Source: a virus
Length of the DNA stretch: 27,185 bases
Direction: 5' to 3' (one strand)
Virus record (IMG/VR): IMGVR_UViG_3300006917_000120
Coordinates: 1 to 27,185 of that record
This document shows positions 14,869 to 23,468 of this stretch, one piece after another (the stretch's first letter is position 1; each line of letters starts with the position of its first letter). The notes under the pieces were generated by a model. It worked only from the letters and a program-made list of their open reading frames with translations, did not search any database and had not been told where the DNA came from. Both the position numbers and the translations under genes were made by a program.

Positions 14869-16820
14869 TCCTCTTCGTCCTTCTTGCGCAGTGCGTTGAT
14901 GAGTGCAGCCGCGCCACCAGCACCGGCTGCGGTCAGGGCCAGCGCGGCCGGGTCGGCGTAACCGTAGTACAGGCGGCGCCAGTCGGTGGGCGCAATCTTC
15001 ACGTCCTTGCCCGACTGGTAGTACCCGGCATCTTTGTGCGCCTGCAGCGAGTCCTGCAGCTCCGACCACGACGACCTCGGCAGCTTGCGGTAGTCGGGGT
15101 GCGCAAACTCATGCGGCTCGACGCGGCCACGGTACGTGTCCCACAGGCGCCACTGCTCGGGGAACAGCGGCAGGTCAGGGTTGGGCCCACGCGACTCGTC
15201 CACGTACTGCACCACCTTCTTGTAGAAGGGGTTGAAGTCGCTCACCACCTTGGGCTCGTAGGCCAGCTTGTCGGGGCTCAGCGACTCGGGCAAGCCCGGC
15301 GTGAGCTCGCCGGTCTTGGCGCTGCGGTAGACCTTGTTGGGCGTCGTGCCGCCAATGATGCTGATGGCCGACTCTTCGACCTTGCGGCCCATCTTCGGAT
15401 CCTGCGCGACGGCCGCGCGGATCGCGTCAGGGCCGGCGCCCCTCATGCCCGTCAAACCCGCCAGGCGCGAAGTGAACTCGGCGCCCACCTCAGGGTCGTC
15501 GAGCATGCGGTCGTAGTTCTTGCGGATCATCCACAGATCCACCGCGCTGGTGTTGCCCTTGTTCAGGTCCAGCCAGGGCGTGCCCAGCGAGGCCGTCTTT
15601 GACGACAGGCCCGGCACCTGGTTCATCACGCGGGTGGTCACGTCGCGCACCGTCTCGCTGCCCTGCGGCTGGAACATCTCCGGCTTCTTGCGGATCAGGT
15701 CGGCCATGATGGGCATGTTGCCCAGGTTGGCCGTGCCCAGCACGCCCATGCCGCCAGTGGTAGCCGCACCCACGCCGCCCTCCCTGGCCAACGCGCGGCC
15801 GATGCCTTCGCTGCCGGCGCGGTCGGCCAGCGCGTTGAGCTCGTCCTCGTTGCGCAGCCGGAAGCGCTGCGCCAGGAACTCGTTCTGCGTCAGCGGCGCG
15901 TTGGGCGATAGCAGCGCGAAGTTGAGTCGGTTGAAGGTATCGACCTTGTCGGGGTTGTCGATCTGGTACGTGCGCAAGAACTTCTGCATGAGCGCGTTGT
16001 GCGCCTCACGCGGCAGCGCCTCAGGGTCGAAGTTGTTGCCCTTGATGTAGAACAGGTCGGGGATCGTGAACTTGCCTTCCAGGCCGCCGGGGATCATCAC
16101 CTCGCGGCGCGTGTTGAGGTCACTGATGCCCAGCGAGCGCGGCTCGGACAGGCTCATGTCCACGCCGTGCTGCTTGCCCCAGTCGATCCACTCCTGCGAG
16201 CTCATCTCCTCGGGCCGCTTAGGCAGCACGCGGGGCTCGGTGCGCAGCTCAGCGCGCGCGATCAGCGCGTCATCCACGGCCGACTTCGGGATGGCCTTGG
16301 CAGCCTTGAAACCGGGGTCACTCAGGAACGACCGTGCGATGTCCTCCTCGCCGGCTTCCTTCACAGGTGCCACAGCCTTGGAGCTGCGCTCGATGGCATC
16401 GCCTTCGGCCTTGGCGCGCACGGCCTCAATGGCGCGCTCCTTCTGCTGGCCCTTGAGTTCAGCAAAGGCCTTGGACTTGCGCATGCGCTCTTCGGCCACG
16501 TCAGCCTTGCGCAGCGCCGCCACGGTGGCCTCGGTGGCGTTGCCGACGGCCTTGCCCGCCTGGCGCGCCTTGTTGGCCGCCAACGGCAGACCACCGACCA
16601 CCGGCAGCATGCCGGCAGCCGACAACGTCATTCCCAGGTAGTCGCGGTCGCGCCGGGCGCGCTCGTAGTCGCGTGCGGCCAGCGCCGTGCCCACCACCGG
16701 CAGCAACCCGTAGCCGACGTCCTGCGCGGTATCGACCAGGTCAGCGTCGGCCGGCGTGTCCAGGGACACGAACTTGCGTGCGCGGTTGCGAAGCGCGTCA
16801 ATGTACGAACCGACGTCCAT
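14865..16820 (-). CDS. Large protein of unknown function in the head cluster, DUF7178-like (651 aa)
   Basis: No named function. Residues of about 35-85 are a Gly/Ala/Leu/Val-rich segment (GYGLLPVVGTALAARDYERA, then LGMTLSAAGMLPVVGGLPLA) that looks membrane-active. Residues 90-150 are a charged helix. The central part contains GLSSKTASLGTPWLDLNKGN followed by DLWMIRKNYD, a pattern I associate with DUF7178-like regions in large phage proteins. Near the end are RGRVEPHEFAHPDYRKLP and a hydrophobic helix of about 20 residues (residues about 622-641, ALALTAAGAGGAAALINAL) followed by a charged tail. GAGG lies 7 nt before the ATG. Hydrophobic segments at both ends suggest a virion protein delivered at infection, but it sits among assembly genes rather than with the other ejection proteins. 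The family name is from memory and uncertain. Confidence 0.7.
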   Translation of the reverse strand: MDVGSYIDALRNRARKFVSLDTPADADLVDTAQDVGYGLLPVVGTALAARDYERARRDRDYLGMTLSAAGMLPVVGGLPLAANKARQAGKAVGNATEATVAALRKADVAEERMRKSKAFAELKGQQKERAIEAVRAKAEGDAIERSSKAVAPVKEAGEEDIARSFLSDPGFKAAKAIPKSAVDDALIARAELRTEPRVLPKRPEEMSSQEWIDWGKQHGVDMSLSEPRSLGISDLNTRREVMIPGGLEGKFTIPDLFYIKGNNFDPEALPREAHNALMQKFLRTYQIDNPDKVDTFNRLNFALLSPNAPLTQNEFLAQRFRLRNEDELNALADRAGSEGIGRALAREGGVGAATTGGMGVLGTANLGNMPIMADLIRKKPEMFQPQGSETVRDVTTRVMNQVPGLSSKTASLGTPWLDLNKGNTSAVDLWMIRKNYDRMLDDPEVGAEFTSRLAGLTGMRGAGPDAIRAAVAQDPKMGRKVEESAISIIGGTTPNKVYRSAKTGELTPGLPESLSPDKLAYEPKVVSDFNPFYKKVVQYVDESRGPNPDLPLFPEQWRLWDTYRGRVEPHEFAHPDYRKLPRSSWSELQDSLQAHKDAGYYQSGKDVKIAPTDWRRLYYGYADPAALALTAAGAGGAAALINALRKKDEEE

Positions 16821-16829
16821 CCCTGAACC

Positions 16830-17207
16830 TCACTTGAGGAATTTGAGCTTGTACAGCGTGGACTCGTAGGTGCCCACGATCTCGTCGATCACGTTGTGCA
16901 GCGACGACAGCTTGCGCGGCACCATCTCGTCGCGGCAGTCGTCGATGTACTCCATCATTTCGCGCAGCACGGGCTCGATGTCGCCCTCGTACTCGTTGTC
17001 CAGCAGCGGCACCTCCAGCAGCTCACCGTAGCGGCCCTGGTACTGCTCCGCGAACTTGTCCGCGAGCTTGGTGATGCCCTCGTAAAACTCACCCAGCGCC
17101 ACGTGTTTGGCATACGCACCCGGTCCCTTGGCCTTCAGGTGCGCCTTGTGCGCCAGGTCGCGCGCCAGGAACAGCAGACCCACGAATTCGCCAGCGTTCA
17201 TCGCCAT
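16830..17207 (-). CDS. Small all-helical phage protein, ferritin/Dps-like pattern (125 aa)
   Basis: Conserved helical protein found beside portal genes. The sequence matches a pattern known from phage families such as DUF5856: LARDLAHKAHLKA, then AKHVALGEFYEGITKLADKF, AEQYQGRYG, and a C-terminal IDEIVGTYESTLYKLKFLK. The spacing of His, Glu and Asp residues in the first two helices resembles a small four-helix bundle of the ferritin/Dps type. Iron binding cannot be claimed from this sequence. GAGG lies 6 nt before the chosen ATG at 17207; a second in-frame ATG is at 17201. It lies 8 nt after the portal stop. Function unknown. Confidence 0.75.
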   Translation of the reverse strand: MAMNAGEFVGLLFLARDLAHKAHLKAKGPGAYAKHVALGEFYEGITKLADKFAEQYQGRYGELLEVPLLDNEYEGDIEPVLREMMEYIDDCRDEMVPRKLSSLHNVIDEIVGTYESTLYKLKFLK

Positions 17208-17215
17208 GATTCACC

Positions 17216-19138
17216 TCACTGCACGCCACCCATCGGGGGCAGCATGGGCGCCGCCGGGGGCAGCATGGGGTTGGGCTGCATCGTGGCCATCTGCACGGCC
17301 TTCATGCGGGCATCCATCTCGGTGTTCACGGCCTTGGCCTGGCGCTCCTTCGCGCCGGCCATCTTCTCGGCCACTTCAGCTTGCTGCAGCGGCGAGGGCT
17401 GCGGCGGCTGCACGCCACCCTGCGCCAGCTGGGCTATAGCCTGGTCGAGCACGCCCTCGATCTCCTGCGACACGCGGAACTTGGACACGCTCCACTGCAG
17501 CAAACGCAGAAGGTAGGGCCCGGCCTGCGGCACGCCCTGCACCATCGGCGCGACCTGCGAGATGAACGCCCCCAGGCCCTGCATAAACTGCACGGCCGCG
17601 TCGCGCTCGGCCGCCCAGTCAAGTGCGGCCATCGAGTCGGCCTCGACGTTGATGCGGTACTGCGCCACGTACTCGTCCTTGAGCAACGCGATGGCCGCCG
17701 GGGCCATCTGGGCGTCGGGGGTGCGGTCAATGTTGGAGCGCGCCACCATCGTCTGCGGCTGCCAGTGGCGCGAGATGATCTCGGCCTTGATGCGCAAGCC
17801 CTCGCTGATCCACTGCGCGATGTAGAACTGCATGAGCTGCACGCGCGTGCTGCCGAACTGCGCCTTGATCTGCTGCGCGGTGGCCGTCTCTGAGGCCTTG
17901 GAGCTGCCGCGCATGATGTCGGACACGCCCAGGATCTCGTAGATCTGCATCACCTTGTCCTGCCGGTACACGCGCAGGTTGTTGATGGCATTGACCACCT
18001 GGTCGATGGGCGCCCAGTCCACCTTGCCCTTGATGCCGCCGGCCTCGGCGAACATCGCCCAGTTGTCCACCGGGATCAGCTGGTTCTCGCTGCCCTGGTT
18101 GAACATGCGCTGGATGCCGTCAGCACCACGGTCGTACACGCCGACGATCTTGGCCGCGCGGGTCAGCCAGGTGATGCGGGTGTTGATCTCGTCGAGCTCG
18201 TTGAACTGGTCCTGCGCGAAGATGTAGTCGGCGCGCGGCATCAGGTTGGAGCTCGTCACGTTGGCCATCAGCGCACGCGGGCACGGGAAAAACCCGTCGA
18301 GCTGCAGCGGGTCGTCCTTGACGTCCAAGATGGTCGGTGCGCCCTCGGCGTACCAGTAGACCTTCTTGTGCTCCTTGCACCAGATTTCGAACACCTGCGC
18401 CTTGTTCCAGACGTCGTGCTGGGGCAGGTTGTTCTGGTCGGTGGGCTTGACCGACTGAATGGGCACGCTGTTGGCGATCTCCTCACCGAACCGCGCTTTG
18501 AGCTGATCCTTGGTCATGTAGACCCGTCGCGCCACCCACCGCACCTCGTTCCAGGTCCGCGCCGGCGACCAGAAGAAGTCCTGCCAATGGATGTAGTCCA
18601 CCGGCGCGTCCTCTTCGACGATGCGCTCCTGCGTGTACGCGGGCACCAGCTCGTTGCCGAACTCATCGAGCACGGCCGGCACCTCCTCCTGCTCGATTTC
18701 GACCTCGTAGCGCAGCCAGATCTGGCCCATGCCCACCGTCAGCCAGTCCTCAATGCCCTGGCGCACCGCGTCATCCCACTGGGAGATGTTCTCTTCAAAG
18801 CCACGGTTGAGAATGCGCTGCAGGATGATGCCGGCCACGCGCGCCTGGTCGTCTTCGACGTCGAGGAATGAGCGCGACACGTCGGCCTTCGGCGGCCGCG
18901 CGTACAGCATCGACAGCATCACCTTCATCGTCGACCAGAACAGGTTGACGCGGGACTCGTCTTTGCCCCAGGTGTCGCGCTCGTCGAGGTAGCGCTTGAT
19001 GATGCGCTCGCCGTGCTTGTGGAACTTCTCCAGCTCCTGCTGCGATGCCTTGATCTCAGTGCCCCAGCGCTGCTGCAGACCCGCCGGCGTGTCGGCAAAG
19101 TCTGAGCTGCTGGTGATCTTCTCTTGTTGCTCGATCAT
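17216..19138 (-). CDS. Portal protein (640 aa)
   Basis: Dodecameric DNA channel at the capsid vertex; it receives the terminase and later the tail adaptor. The N-terminal third has the phage portal block around residues 65-84 (LFWSTMKVMLSMLYARPPK), then helices and the DYIHWQDFFWSPARTWNEVR strand region (about residues 180-200). The clip/stem and wing follow (DYIFAQDQFNELDEINTRIT, then SGRGSSKASETATAQQIKAQ-like text as RGSSKASETATAQQIKAQFG). The C-terminus is helical, Gln/Ala-rich and then Pro/Met-rich (MLPPAAPMLPPMGG). The length is usual for podovirus portals, and the ATG overlaps the large terminase stop as ATGA, the classic terminase-portal order. Identification is strong from the motif run and its place. 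Confidence 0.9.
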   Translation of the reverse strand: MIEQQEKITSSSDFADTPAGLQQRWGTEIKASQQELEKFHKHGERIIKRYLDERDTWGKDESRVNLFWSTMKVMLSMLYARPPKADVSRSFLDVEDDQARVAGIILQRILNRGFEENISQWDDAVRQGIEDWLTVGMGQIWLRYEVEIEQEEVPAVLDEFGNELVPAYTQERIVEEDAPVDYIHWQDFFWSPARTWNEVRWVARRVYMTKDQLKARFGEEIANSVPIQSVKPTDQNNLPQHDVWNKAQVFEIWCKEHKKVYWYAEGAPTILDVKDDPLQLDGFFPCPRALMANVTSSNLMPRADYIFAQDQFNELDEINTRITWLTRAAKIVGVYDRGADGIQRMFNQGSENQLIPVDNWAMFAEAGGIKGKVDWAPIDQVVNAINNLRVYRQDKVMQIYEILGVSDIMRGSSKASETATAQQIKAQFGSTRVQLMQFYIAQWISEGLRIKAEIISRHWQPQTMVARSNIDRTPDAQMAPAAIALLKDEYVAQYRINVEADSMAALDWAAERDAAVQFMQGLGAFISQVAPMVQGVPQAGPYLLRLLQWSVSKFRVSQEIEGVLDQAIAQLAQGGVQPPQPSPLQQAEVAEKMAGAKERQAKAVNTEMDARMKAVQMATMQPNPMLPPAAPMLPPMGGVQ

Positions 19139-20475
19139 CCGATCCTCGCTGTCTGTTGCGGGCCGGTATCCCAGATGTCGTCAAGCGAAAACTGGTAGCT
19201 GGCACCCTTTTGGCCTGGTGACCTTGGTGCGATTCTAGGCTCGGAGTGTGTTTTTCCCACCGGCCTGGCCGCCAAAGCGAAGTACCGGAACGCATCCGCA
19301 GCGTGCGAGTGCTGGTCGTGCTTGGGCTTGTTGCGGAATGTCTGCGTCTTCTCGTCCCACTCCCGCATGTACGCGCGCAGGTGGTCGATCCCGTCGTAGC
19401 AGACCTCCTCATCAAAGAAACACTTGGGCAGCACCAGGCGCGCAGCCTCAATCCCGTCCTGCAGCGACATCTCCGGCACGATCTGCGGCCGGATCCCGTT
19501 GGCCAGGAACTGTTCGATGATCGACTTGCCCGTCTGCAGCGACTTCGCACGCGCGTCGTGCGGCAGGTACACCGTTCCCACCTTGTACGGCCGCGACTTC
19601 ACCCAGTCGATGTAGTGCCCGATGGCCTGGTTGTCGTCTTCCATGAACTCGACGACGCGATACCCGTCGGGCGTCTCCTGCCAGCCCCACCAGCTGCAGC
19701 TGTCGGTGTAGCCCAGGTCGGCCGCCAGGTGCACCGGGAAGTCAGGGTCTAGCTTGTGCGCGGCGATGCGGCCCTGCTCATAGGCGTCACCTATCGCCCT
19801 GGCGTAGTACGCCCCAGGGATCGCCGCTTCAAAGCTGCACTCGTACTCGACCAGGTACGAGTCCTCGGTCATCTGCGCCTTCGCGGCCGAGAGCTCCTCG
19901 TCGTCCAGGATGCGGGTCTTGGACGCGGGCAGCTCCAGCAGAACGTGCGTCTTCGGGTTTAGCCGCGCCTCTTCCTTCAGGTTCCAGAACAGGTTCTTGC
20001 CCTTGGGCGTGCCGGCCCAGATGCACCAGCCCTTGCGGTCGGAGAGCGCCGGCCGGATCACCTTGTACCAAGCGTCCGGCCGCATGTCCCCCACCTCGTC
20101 CATCACCACGCCGTCGAAGTACATGCCGCGCAGCGCGTCAGGGTTGTCGGCGCCAGCCACATAGATCCGGCTCTCACCACCCCAGCCGTTGCGCATGTCG
20201 ATCCGCAGCTCCGACTCATTCGGCGGCTTGGTCTGCAGCGGCTTCGTGAGCTCCTTGAGGTACGTCCACGCCACCCGCTTGGCCTGCTCCCGGTACGGCG
20301 CCAGGTACGCGAACTGCGGATTGGGGTGCTGCGTCTCCAACGCGCCGATCACCAGGTCAGCGCACATCGCCACCGTCTTGCCAGCGCGTCGGTGCGCCAC
20401 CACACACGCCCACCGCCGCTGCCGGTTGTGCAGCGGCAGGAACACGTCGCGCGGCTGGTAGGCGTTGATGTCCAT
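19135..20475 (-). CDS. terL: Terminase large subunit, ATPase/nuclease (446 aa)
   Basis: DNA-packaging motor. Counting from the ATG at 20475, Walker A is AHRRAGKT (residues 28-35), Walker B with catalytic Glu is VVMDEVGD (123-130), and a coupling motif is AGTPKG (154-159). The RNase-H-like nuclease has D253 in DLGYTDS, D307 in LPHDA and D394 in HAADAFRY, the three expected acidic metal ligands. The length is normal. A GTG at 20496 would add seven residues; neither start has a good ribosome site, and family members usually open close to this position, so the ATG is preferred. The stop overlaps the portal start. The packaging type (headful or cos) cannot be read from these motifs alone. Confidence 0.95.
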   Translation of the reverse strand: MDINAYQPRDVFLPLHNRQRRWACVVAHRRAGKTVAMCADLVIGALETQHPNPQFAYLAPYREQAKRVAWTYLKELTKPLQTKPPNESELRIDMRNGWGGESRIYVAGADNPDALRGMYFDGVVMDEVGDMRPDAWYKVIRPALSDRKGWCIWAGTPKGKNLFWNLKEEARLNPKTHVLLELPASKTRILDDEELSAAKAQMTEDSYLVEYECSFEAAIPGAYYARAIGDAYEQGRIAAHKLDPDFPVHLAADLGYTDSCSWWGWQETPDGYRVVEFMEDDNQAIGHYIDWVKSRPYKVGTVYLPHDARAKSLQTGKSIIEQFLANGIRPQIVPEMSLQDGIEAARLVLPKCFFDEEVCYDGIDHLRAYMREWDEKTQTFRNKPKHDQHSHAADAFRYFALAARPVGKTHSEPRIAPRSPGQKGASYQFSLDDIWDTGPQQTARIG

Positions 20476-20550
20476 CAGCGCACGAAACGGCCGCACCGCA
20501 CGCAGCGCGCACGCCAGTTGCGCACGGTTTCACGTGGGGCTCTTTTGTGG

Positions 20551-20586
20551 ATGCGCAGGGCGCATAGGAGTTTGTGCAAAAAACTC
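20551..20586 (-). promoter_or_regulatory. Two adjacent hairpins in the terS-terL gap
   Basis: The 158-nt gap between the small and large terminase genes (20476-20633) carries no gene I can support. It holds two perfect 6-bp inverted repeats: ATGCGC/GCGCAT with a 3-nt loop (20551-20565) and GAGTTT/AAACTC with a 7-nt loop (20568-20586). They are only 2 nt apart. No T-run suits a terminator on the minus strand. They may be an RNA-processing or attenuation site in the leader of the large terminase message, or protein-binding palindromes. A G5-A-G5 tract lies at 20615-20625. Confidence 0.45.
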
Positions 20587-20633
20587 ATAAGGCCATTTTT
20601 GAAATGCTGGAGATGGGGGAGGGGGCCCCTGCG

Positions 20634-21155
20634 TCAGCCACCCCCCGCCCCCGGCTCGACGGGGGGGTGGGGGGTCGCGCGCGCCTGCCCCCCGGCCCCC
20701 TGCGCCGCCCGGCTGGAGCCCGGCTCGGCCTGGTCACTCGCATCAATAATCCGCTGCTCAAGGGCTGGAACGTCAGTTACATCAAGCACTTGCGCGTTCT
20801 GCCCATGAATTTGTGCCACCGATGCGACGCCGCGCTGCGCCAACCAGGGCATGCTGATGGTGATGCCGCCGTTGACGTTGTGCGCCACCTGCAGCGGTAG
20901 CGCCTTGGCGACCAGGCCGGCGAAGATCTGGCGGTCCTGCACGCCGCCCTGCGCGCGCTCGATCAGCCAGCCGGCCAGGCCCTTCGGGTGGCAGTCGCGC
21001 GCGGCCATCTCGACGGCCTCGCGGATCGTGCGCGTCACCTTGTTGGGCGTGCCCTTCTGCCGGCCGAGCGGCAGCGGCGCCCCGCTCAGGGGCGATCGAG
21101 GCCTCTCCTTCTGCTCTCGATCTTTGGGAGATTCGCAATGTTGCGTTTCCTGCAT
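20634..21155 (-). CDS. terS: Probable terminase small subunit (173 aa)
   Basis: Placed directly upstream of the large terminase, as expected for the DNA-recognition subunit. Residues of about 32-75 are the recognisable part: GRQKGTPNKVTRTIREAVEM followed by ARDCHPKGLAGWLIERAQGG. This 'KGTPNK' opening with helices behind it is common in phage proteins at this place and could be a winged or helix-turn-helix DNA-binding unit. Residues 75-140 are helical with few motifs. The last 35 residues are low-complexity (Gly/Ala/Pro/Glu) and encoded by long G and C tracts. The ATG at 21155 has only a distant G-rich ribosome site. Sequence alone does not prove the role; the other candidate is a small regulatory DNA-binding protein. 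Confidence 0.65.
   Translation of the reverse strand: MQETQHCESPKDREQKERPRSPLSGAPLPLGRQKGTPNKVTRTIREAVEMAARDCHPKGLAGWLIERAQGGVQDRQIFAGLVAKALPLQVAHNVNGGITISMPWLAQRGVASVAQIHGQNAQVLDVTDVPALEQRIIDASDQAEPGSSRAAQGAGGQARATPHPPVEPGAGGG
20640..20675 (-). other. 13-bp GC hairpin at the 3' end of terS
   Basis: An A-C6-G-C5 arm (20640-20652) pairs with a G5-T-G6-T arm (20663-20675), with one G-T wobble and a 10-nt loop. It lies inside the last codons before the terS stop. The homopolymer tracts make the coding end prone to length change, and the stem could stall transcription or translation before the large terminase gene. No T-run follows, so it is not a standard terminator. Confidence 0.5.
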
Positions 21156-21191
21156 GCCGGTGATGCTACCCCAACAGCGAACCCAAACCGC

Positions 21192-21362
21192 GTGCGCCTG
21201 CCCCCCACACCCCTATACAGGGCAGACGCAGGCGCACCCCCAAACGCCCCTTCGCGCAGGGGAAAGCCCCCCGCCTGGGGGCGGCGGGGGCTTCACTTTC
21301 CCCCTCCTGCGCTTGCAGTGCGCTCGCATGGCGATCGCATAGCAGGCGCACGGCAGGCGCAC
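21192..21362. repeat. Iteron-like 10-mers between rep and terS genes (possible origin or pac site)
   Basis: The 210-nt gap 21156-21365 has no gene. It contains the 10-mer GCAGGCGCAC three times on the plus strand (21228-21237, 21342-21351, 21353-21362) and once inverted (21192-21201). The last two copies are 11 nt apart, one helical turn. The first and inverted copies form a 10-bp inverted repeat with a 26-nt spacer that includes the only AT-rich patch of the gap (CTATACA, 21213-21219). An 8/10 match lies in the rep gene end at 21403. Placement next to a primase-helicase gene favours an origin; placement next to terS also allows a packaging site. Confidence 0.5.
21264..21293. terminator. Strong GC hairpin behind the replication gene
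   Basis: An arm at 21264-21275 (AAG-C6-GCC) pairs with 21283-21293 (GGC-G5-CTT) through an 11-bp stem with one bulged C and a 7-nt loop. It lies 73 nt after the stop of the primase-helicase gene on the minus strand. The flanking U-run is short (the stem's own terminal Ts, then TCCCC), so termination may be weak or need a factor. It separates the replication gene from the late operon. Confidence 0.5.
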
Positions 21363-21365
21363 CCA

Positions 21366-23468
21366 TCACTCATCCCCTTCCGAGCCGCTGCCACGCCACA
21401 TGGCAGGCGCCCCTGAGCCCTGCGCTGCGCGCAGCTTGCCCACGTCGGTGAGCTGCAGCCGCTTGAAGTTCTTGCGGTCGTGCTTGTACTCAACCTCCTC
21501 CAGTAGCCCGTCGCGCTGCATCTGGAACAGCAGGCTGAAGAACTCGCTGCGCTCGACGCGGGGGAACTCGGCCTCACTCTTGAGCACGCGGTAGGCGTTG
21601 TTGTTGGCCGATGCGTTCATGCTCAGCCGCTGCCCGGCGCGCTCGGCGCTGACCAGCAGTCGAAGAATCGCAGCGCGATTGGTATTCCGCACCAGCGCGG
21701 CCGCAGCAGAAGCGCCTGGCGTGGTGCCAAAGCGCCGGAACACCTTGGCCTCGATGTCGAACTCCAGGCGCACTTCATCCTGCAGCGGGCCCAGGTTGCA
21801 CTTCTCATGGCGCAGGCTGATGACGCGCTCGCCGTCGCGGGTCATGGCCCAGCGGCTGCGCGCTGAGTTGTTCCAGGCCGTGGACCCGCTGAAGGTGGTG
21901 TTGGTGTCCTGGCCGGCGCCCATGCGCACTGAGGCCTTGTCGACGTGCGCCAGCAGCAGGACAGCTGCACCCGTGCCGTGGGCGATGGCATTGAGGCACC
22001 GCATGAACCCGCGCACCTCGGCGCGGTCGTTCTCGTTGGCCGCGAACACGTCTGATGCGTTGTCGATGATGACGACCTGGGCGCGGTGGCGCACGGCCGC
22101 GTCGGCCAGCCACTGCATCTTGTCGGTCGCGCCGCCCGCGCGCCAGAGCACGCAGTCCTGGTCGGTCATGTCGTAGACGGCCAGGCGATCCTTGAGCTCC
22201 AGCATGCCAACCTTGAGATCCCTGCAGATGTTGGCCACGCGGAAGTGCACGGTTCTGGTGTCGTCCTCGGCGCTGATGACCAAGACCCGGCAGGGCTGCA
22301 GCTCCATGCCCAGCCAGGCGTGGCCGGTGGCCAGGCCGACGGCCAGCTGCAGGGACAGGTTGGACTTGCCCACGCCGCCGTTGGCGCTCAGGATCGTGGT
22401 GGTGCGGGCCGGCAGCCAGCCGGGCACGTGGAAGTGCGCCGGCTCGGGCTCGCGGTCGCCCAGGCTGTCCCAGTCCAGCGGCGTGAGGGCGCCAGGCTGC
22501 GCGGGGGTGTCCATCTTCTGGACGTCATCACCCACGGCCAAGTTGACCGTCACCGACCGCGGCTGCCGGTTCTCAGGCGCGAACTTCTCGGCTGACTTCA
22601 CCGCGCGCGGGATCTCAGCGCGCCGCATCTCCCAGCGCCTGACCTCCTCGGCCGGACCCGTGGGGCGCACCTGATCCATCAAGCTGTAGAGCAGCTCCAC
22701 GGCCGCGCCGGCGTACATGCCCCCGCTGACCAGGCTGGCGGCCAGCCGCGCCAGGCTGTCGTGGTAGCTGCGCTCGCTGACCGGGGCCGTGAGCATGGCC
22801 AGCATCTCCCCGGCGTGCGAGCCCGTGCTCGAGGTGGTCGGCGCAGTCGCGGCCACGGCACTGGCCACGCGCAGGGCGTCCAGGTCAATGCCCACGGCCG
22901 CGCAGGCATCAGCCAGGGTCCAGCGCACGTTGGGGTGCCACTCTGCCAGCTGCACCTTCCAGGGCCCGGCAGCGCGCGGCTTGGTGTTGGTGCCGCCAGG
23001 CAGGCGCACGTAACGCACGCATGCGTTTCCGCTTCTATCGTTGCTACGCCCCCGGCTGGCCAGGGCGACCATGATGCGGTCGACCAGCTCCTGGTTGCTG
23101 CAGTCGGGGTCGTCGCGCCAGTCCAGCAGGATGCCGACCTGGTACTTGCCGGGGCTGGTCTGCAGCGCCCAGGAGTACTGCATCACGTCGGCCGGGTCGA
23201 TGTCGTCGACGACCAGGGCGGCCAGGGCGTGGAACGTAGCCTTCTGCCGGGCCCACGGGAAGCCGGTGAGGATGGCGGTGCTGAAGTAGGTGTTGTCGGC
23301 GCTGGCGCCGTCGATGAGCTTGGCCTGTTGCTCGGTGCCACGGTAGGCGCGCCCGGCCCAGACACCCTCGGGCGGGTTGTCGGGTGAGGCGCGAAAGCTG
23401 CAGACCCACCCGTACTGGTCGGGGGCGAGCTCGCCGTGGACTTCGGCCAGGAAGTCGCTGTTGGTCAT
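21366..23468 (-). CDS. Fused RepB-type primase / RepA-type hexameric helicase (700 aa)
   Basis: Replication initiator-class enzyme joining priming and unwinding. The N-terminal 190 residues fit the RepB-like primase domain: acidic motif VVDDIDP (86-92), a central SPGKYQVGILLD (105-116), and RLPGGTNTK (155-163). After a helical linker, the ATPase has Walker A GGVGKS (364-369) in TILSANGGVGKSNLSLQLA, a following VISAEDD (397-403), Walker B VVIIDNASDVF (465-475), sensor LLLAHVDK (504-511) and the RepA-type block GSTAWNNSARSRW (528-540). The C-terminal 100 residues look like a winged-helix region. The ATG at 23468 has GAGG 8 nt upstream; an upstream ATG at 23486 lacks a ribosome site. It lies 20 nt after the Cro-like gene and is probably co-expressed with it. 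Confidence 0.88.
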   Translation of the reverse strand: MTNSDFLAEVHGELAPDQYGWVCSFRASPDNPPEGVWAGRAYRGTEQQAKLIDGASADNTYFSTAILTGFPWARQKATFHALAALVVDDIDPADVMQYSWALQTSPGKYQVGILLDWRDDPDCSNQELVDRIMVALASRGRSNDRSGNACVRYVRLPGGTNTKPRAAGPWKVQLAEWHPNVRWTLADACAAVGIDLDALRVASAVAATAPTTSSTGSHAGEMLAMLTAPVSERSYHDSLARLAASLVSGGMYAGAAVELLYSLMDQVRPTGPAEEVRRWEMRRAEIPRAVKSAEKFAPENRQPRSVTVNLAVGDDVQKMDTPAQPGALTPLDWDSLGDREPEPAHFHVPGWLPARTTTILSANGGVGKSNLSLQLAVGLATGHAWLGMELQPCRVLVISAEDDTRTVHFRVANICRDLKVGMLELKDRLAVYDMTDQDCVLWRAGGATDKMQWLADAAVRHRAQVVIIDNASDVFAANENDRAEVRGFMRCLNAIAHGTGAAVLLLAHVDKASVRMGAGQDTNTTFSGSTAWNNSARSRWAMTRDGERVISLRHEKCNLGPLQDEVRLEFDIEAKVFRRFGTTPGASAAAALVRNTNRAAILRLLVSAERAGQRLSMNASANNNAYRVLKSEAEFPRVERSEFFSLLFQMQRDGLLEEVEYKHDRKNFKRLQLTDVGKLRAAQGSGAPAMWRGSGSEGDE

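Noticed and set aside
15085-15130. HEFAH in the 651-residue protein as a zinc-protease HExxH site
   Set aside because: The motif is followed directly by Pro and preceded by Pro, so it cannot sit in the required helix, and no third ligand or hydrophobic flanking is seen. As I recall the family, only the EPHE part is conserved.
20476-20633. HNH nuclease or other small gene between the terminase genes
   Set aside because: No frame of useful length with a start and ribosome site exists there; only hairpins and a G-rich tract are visible.
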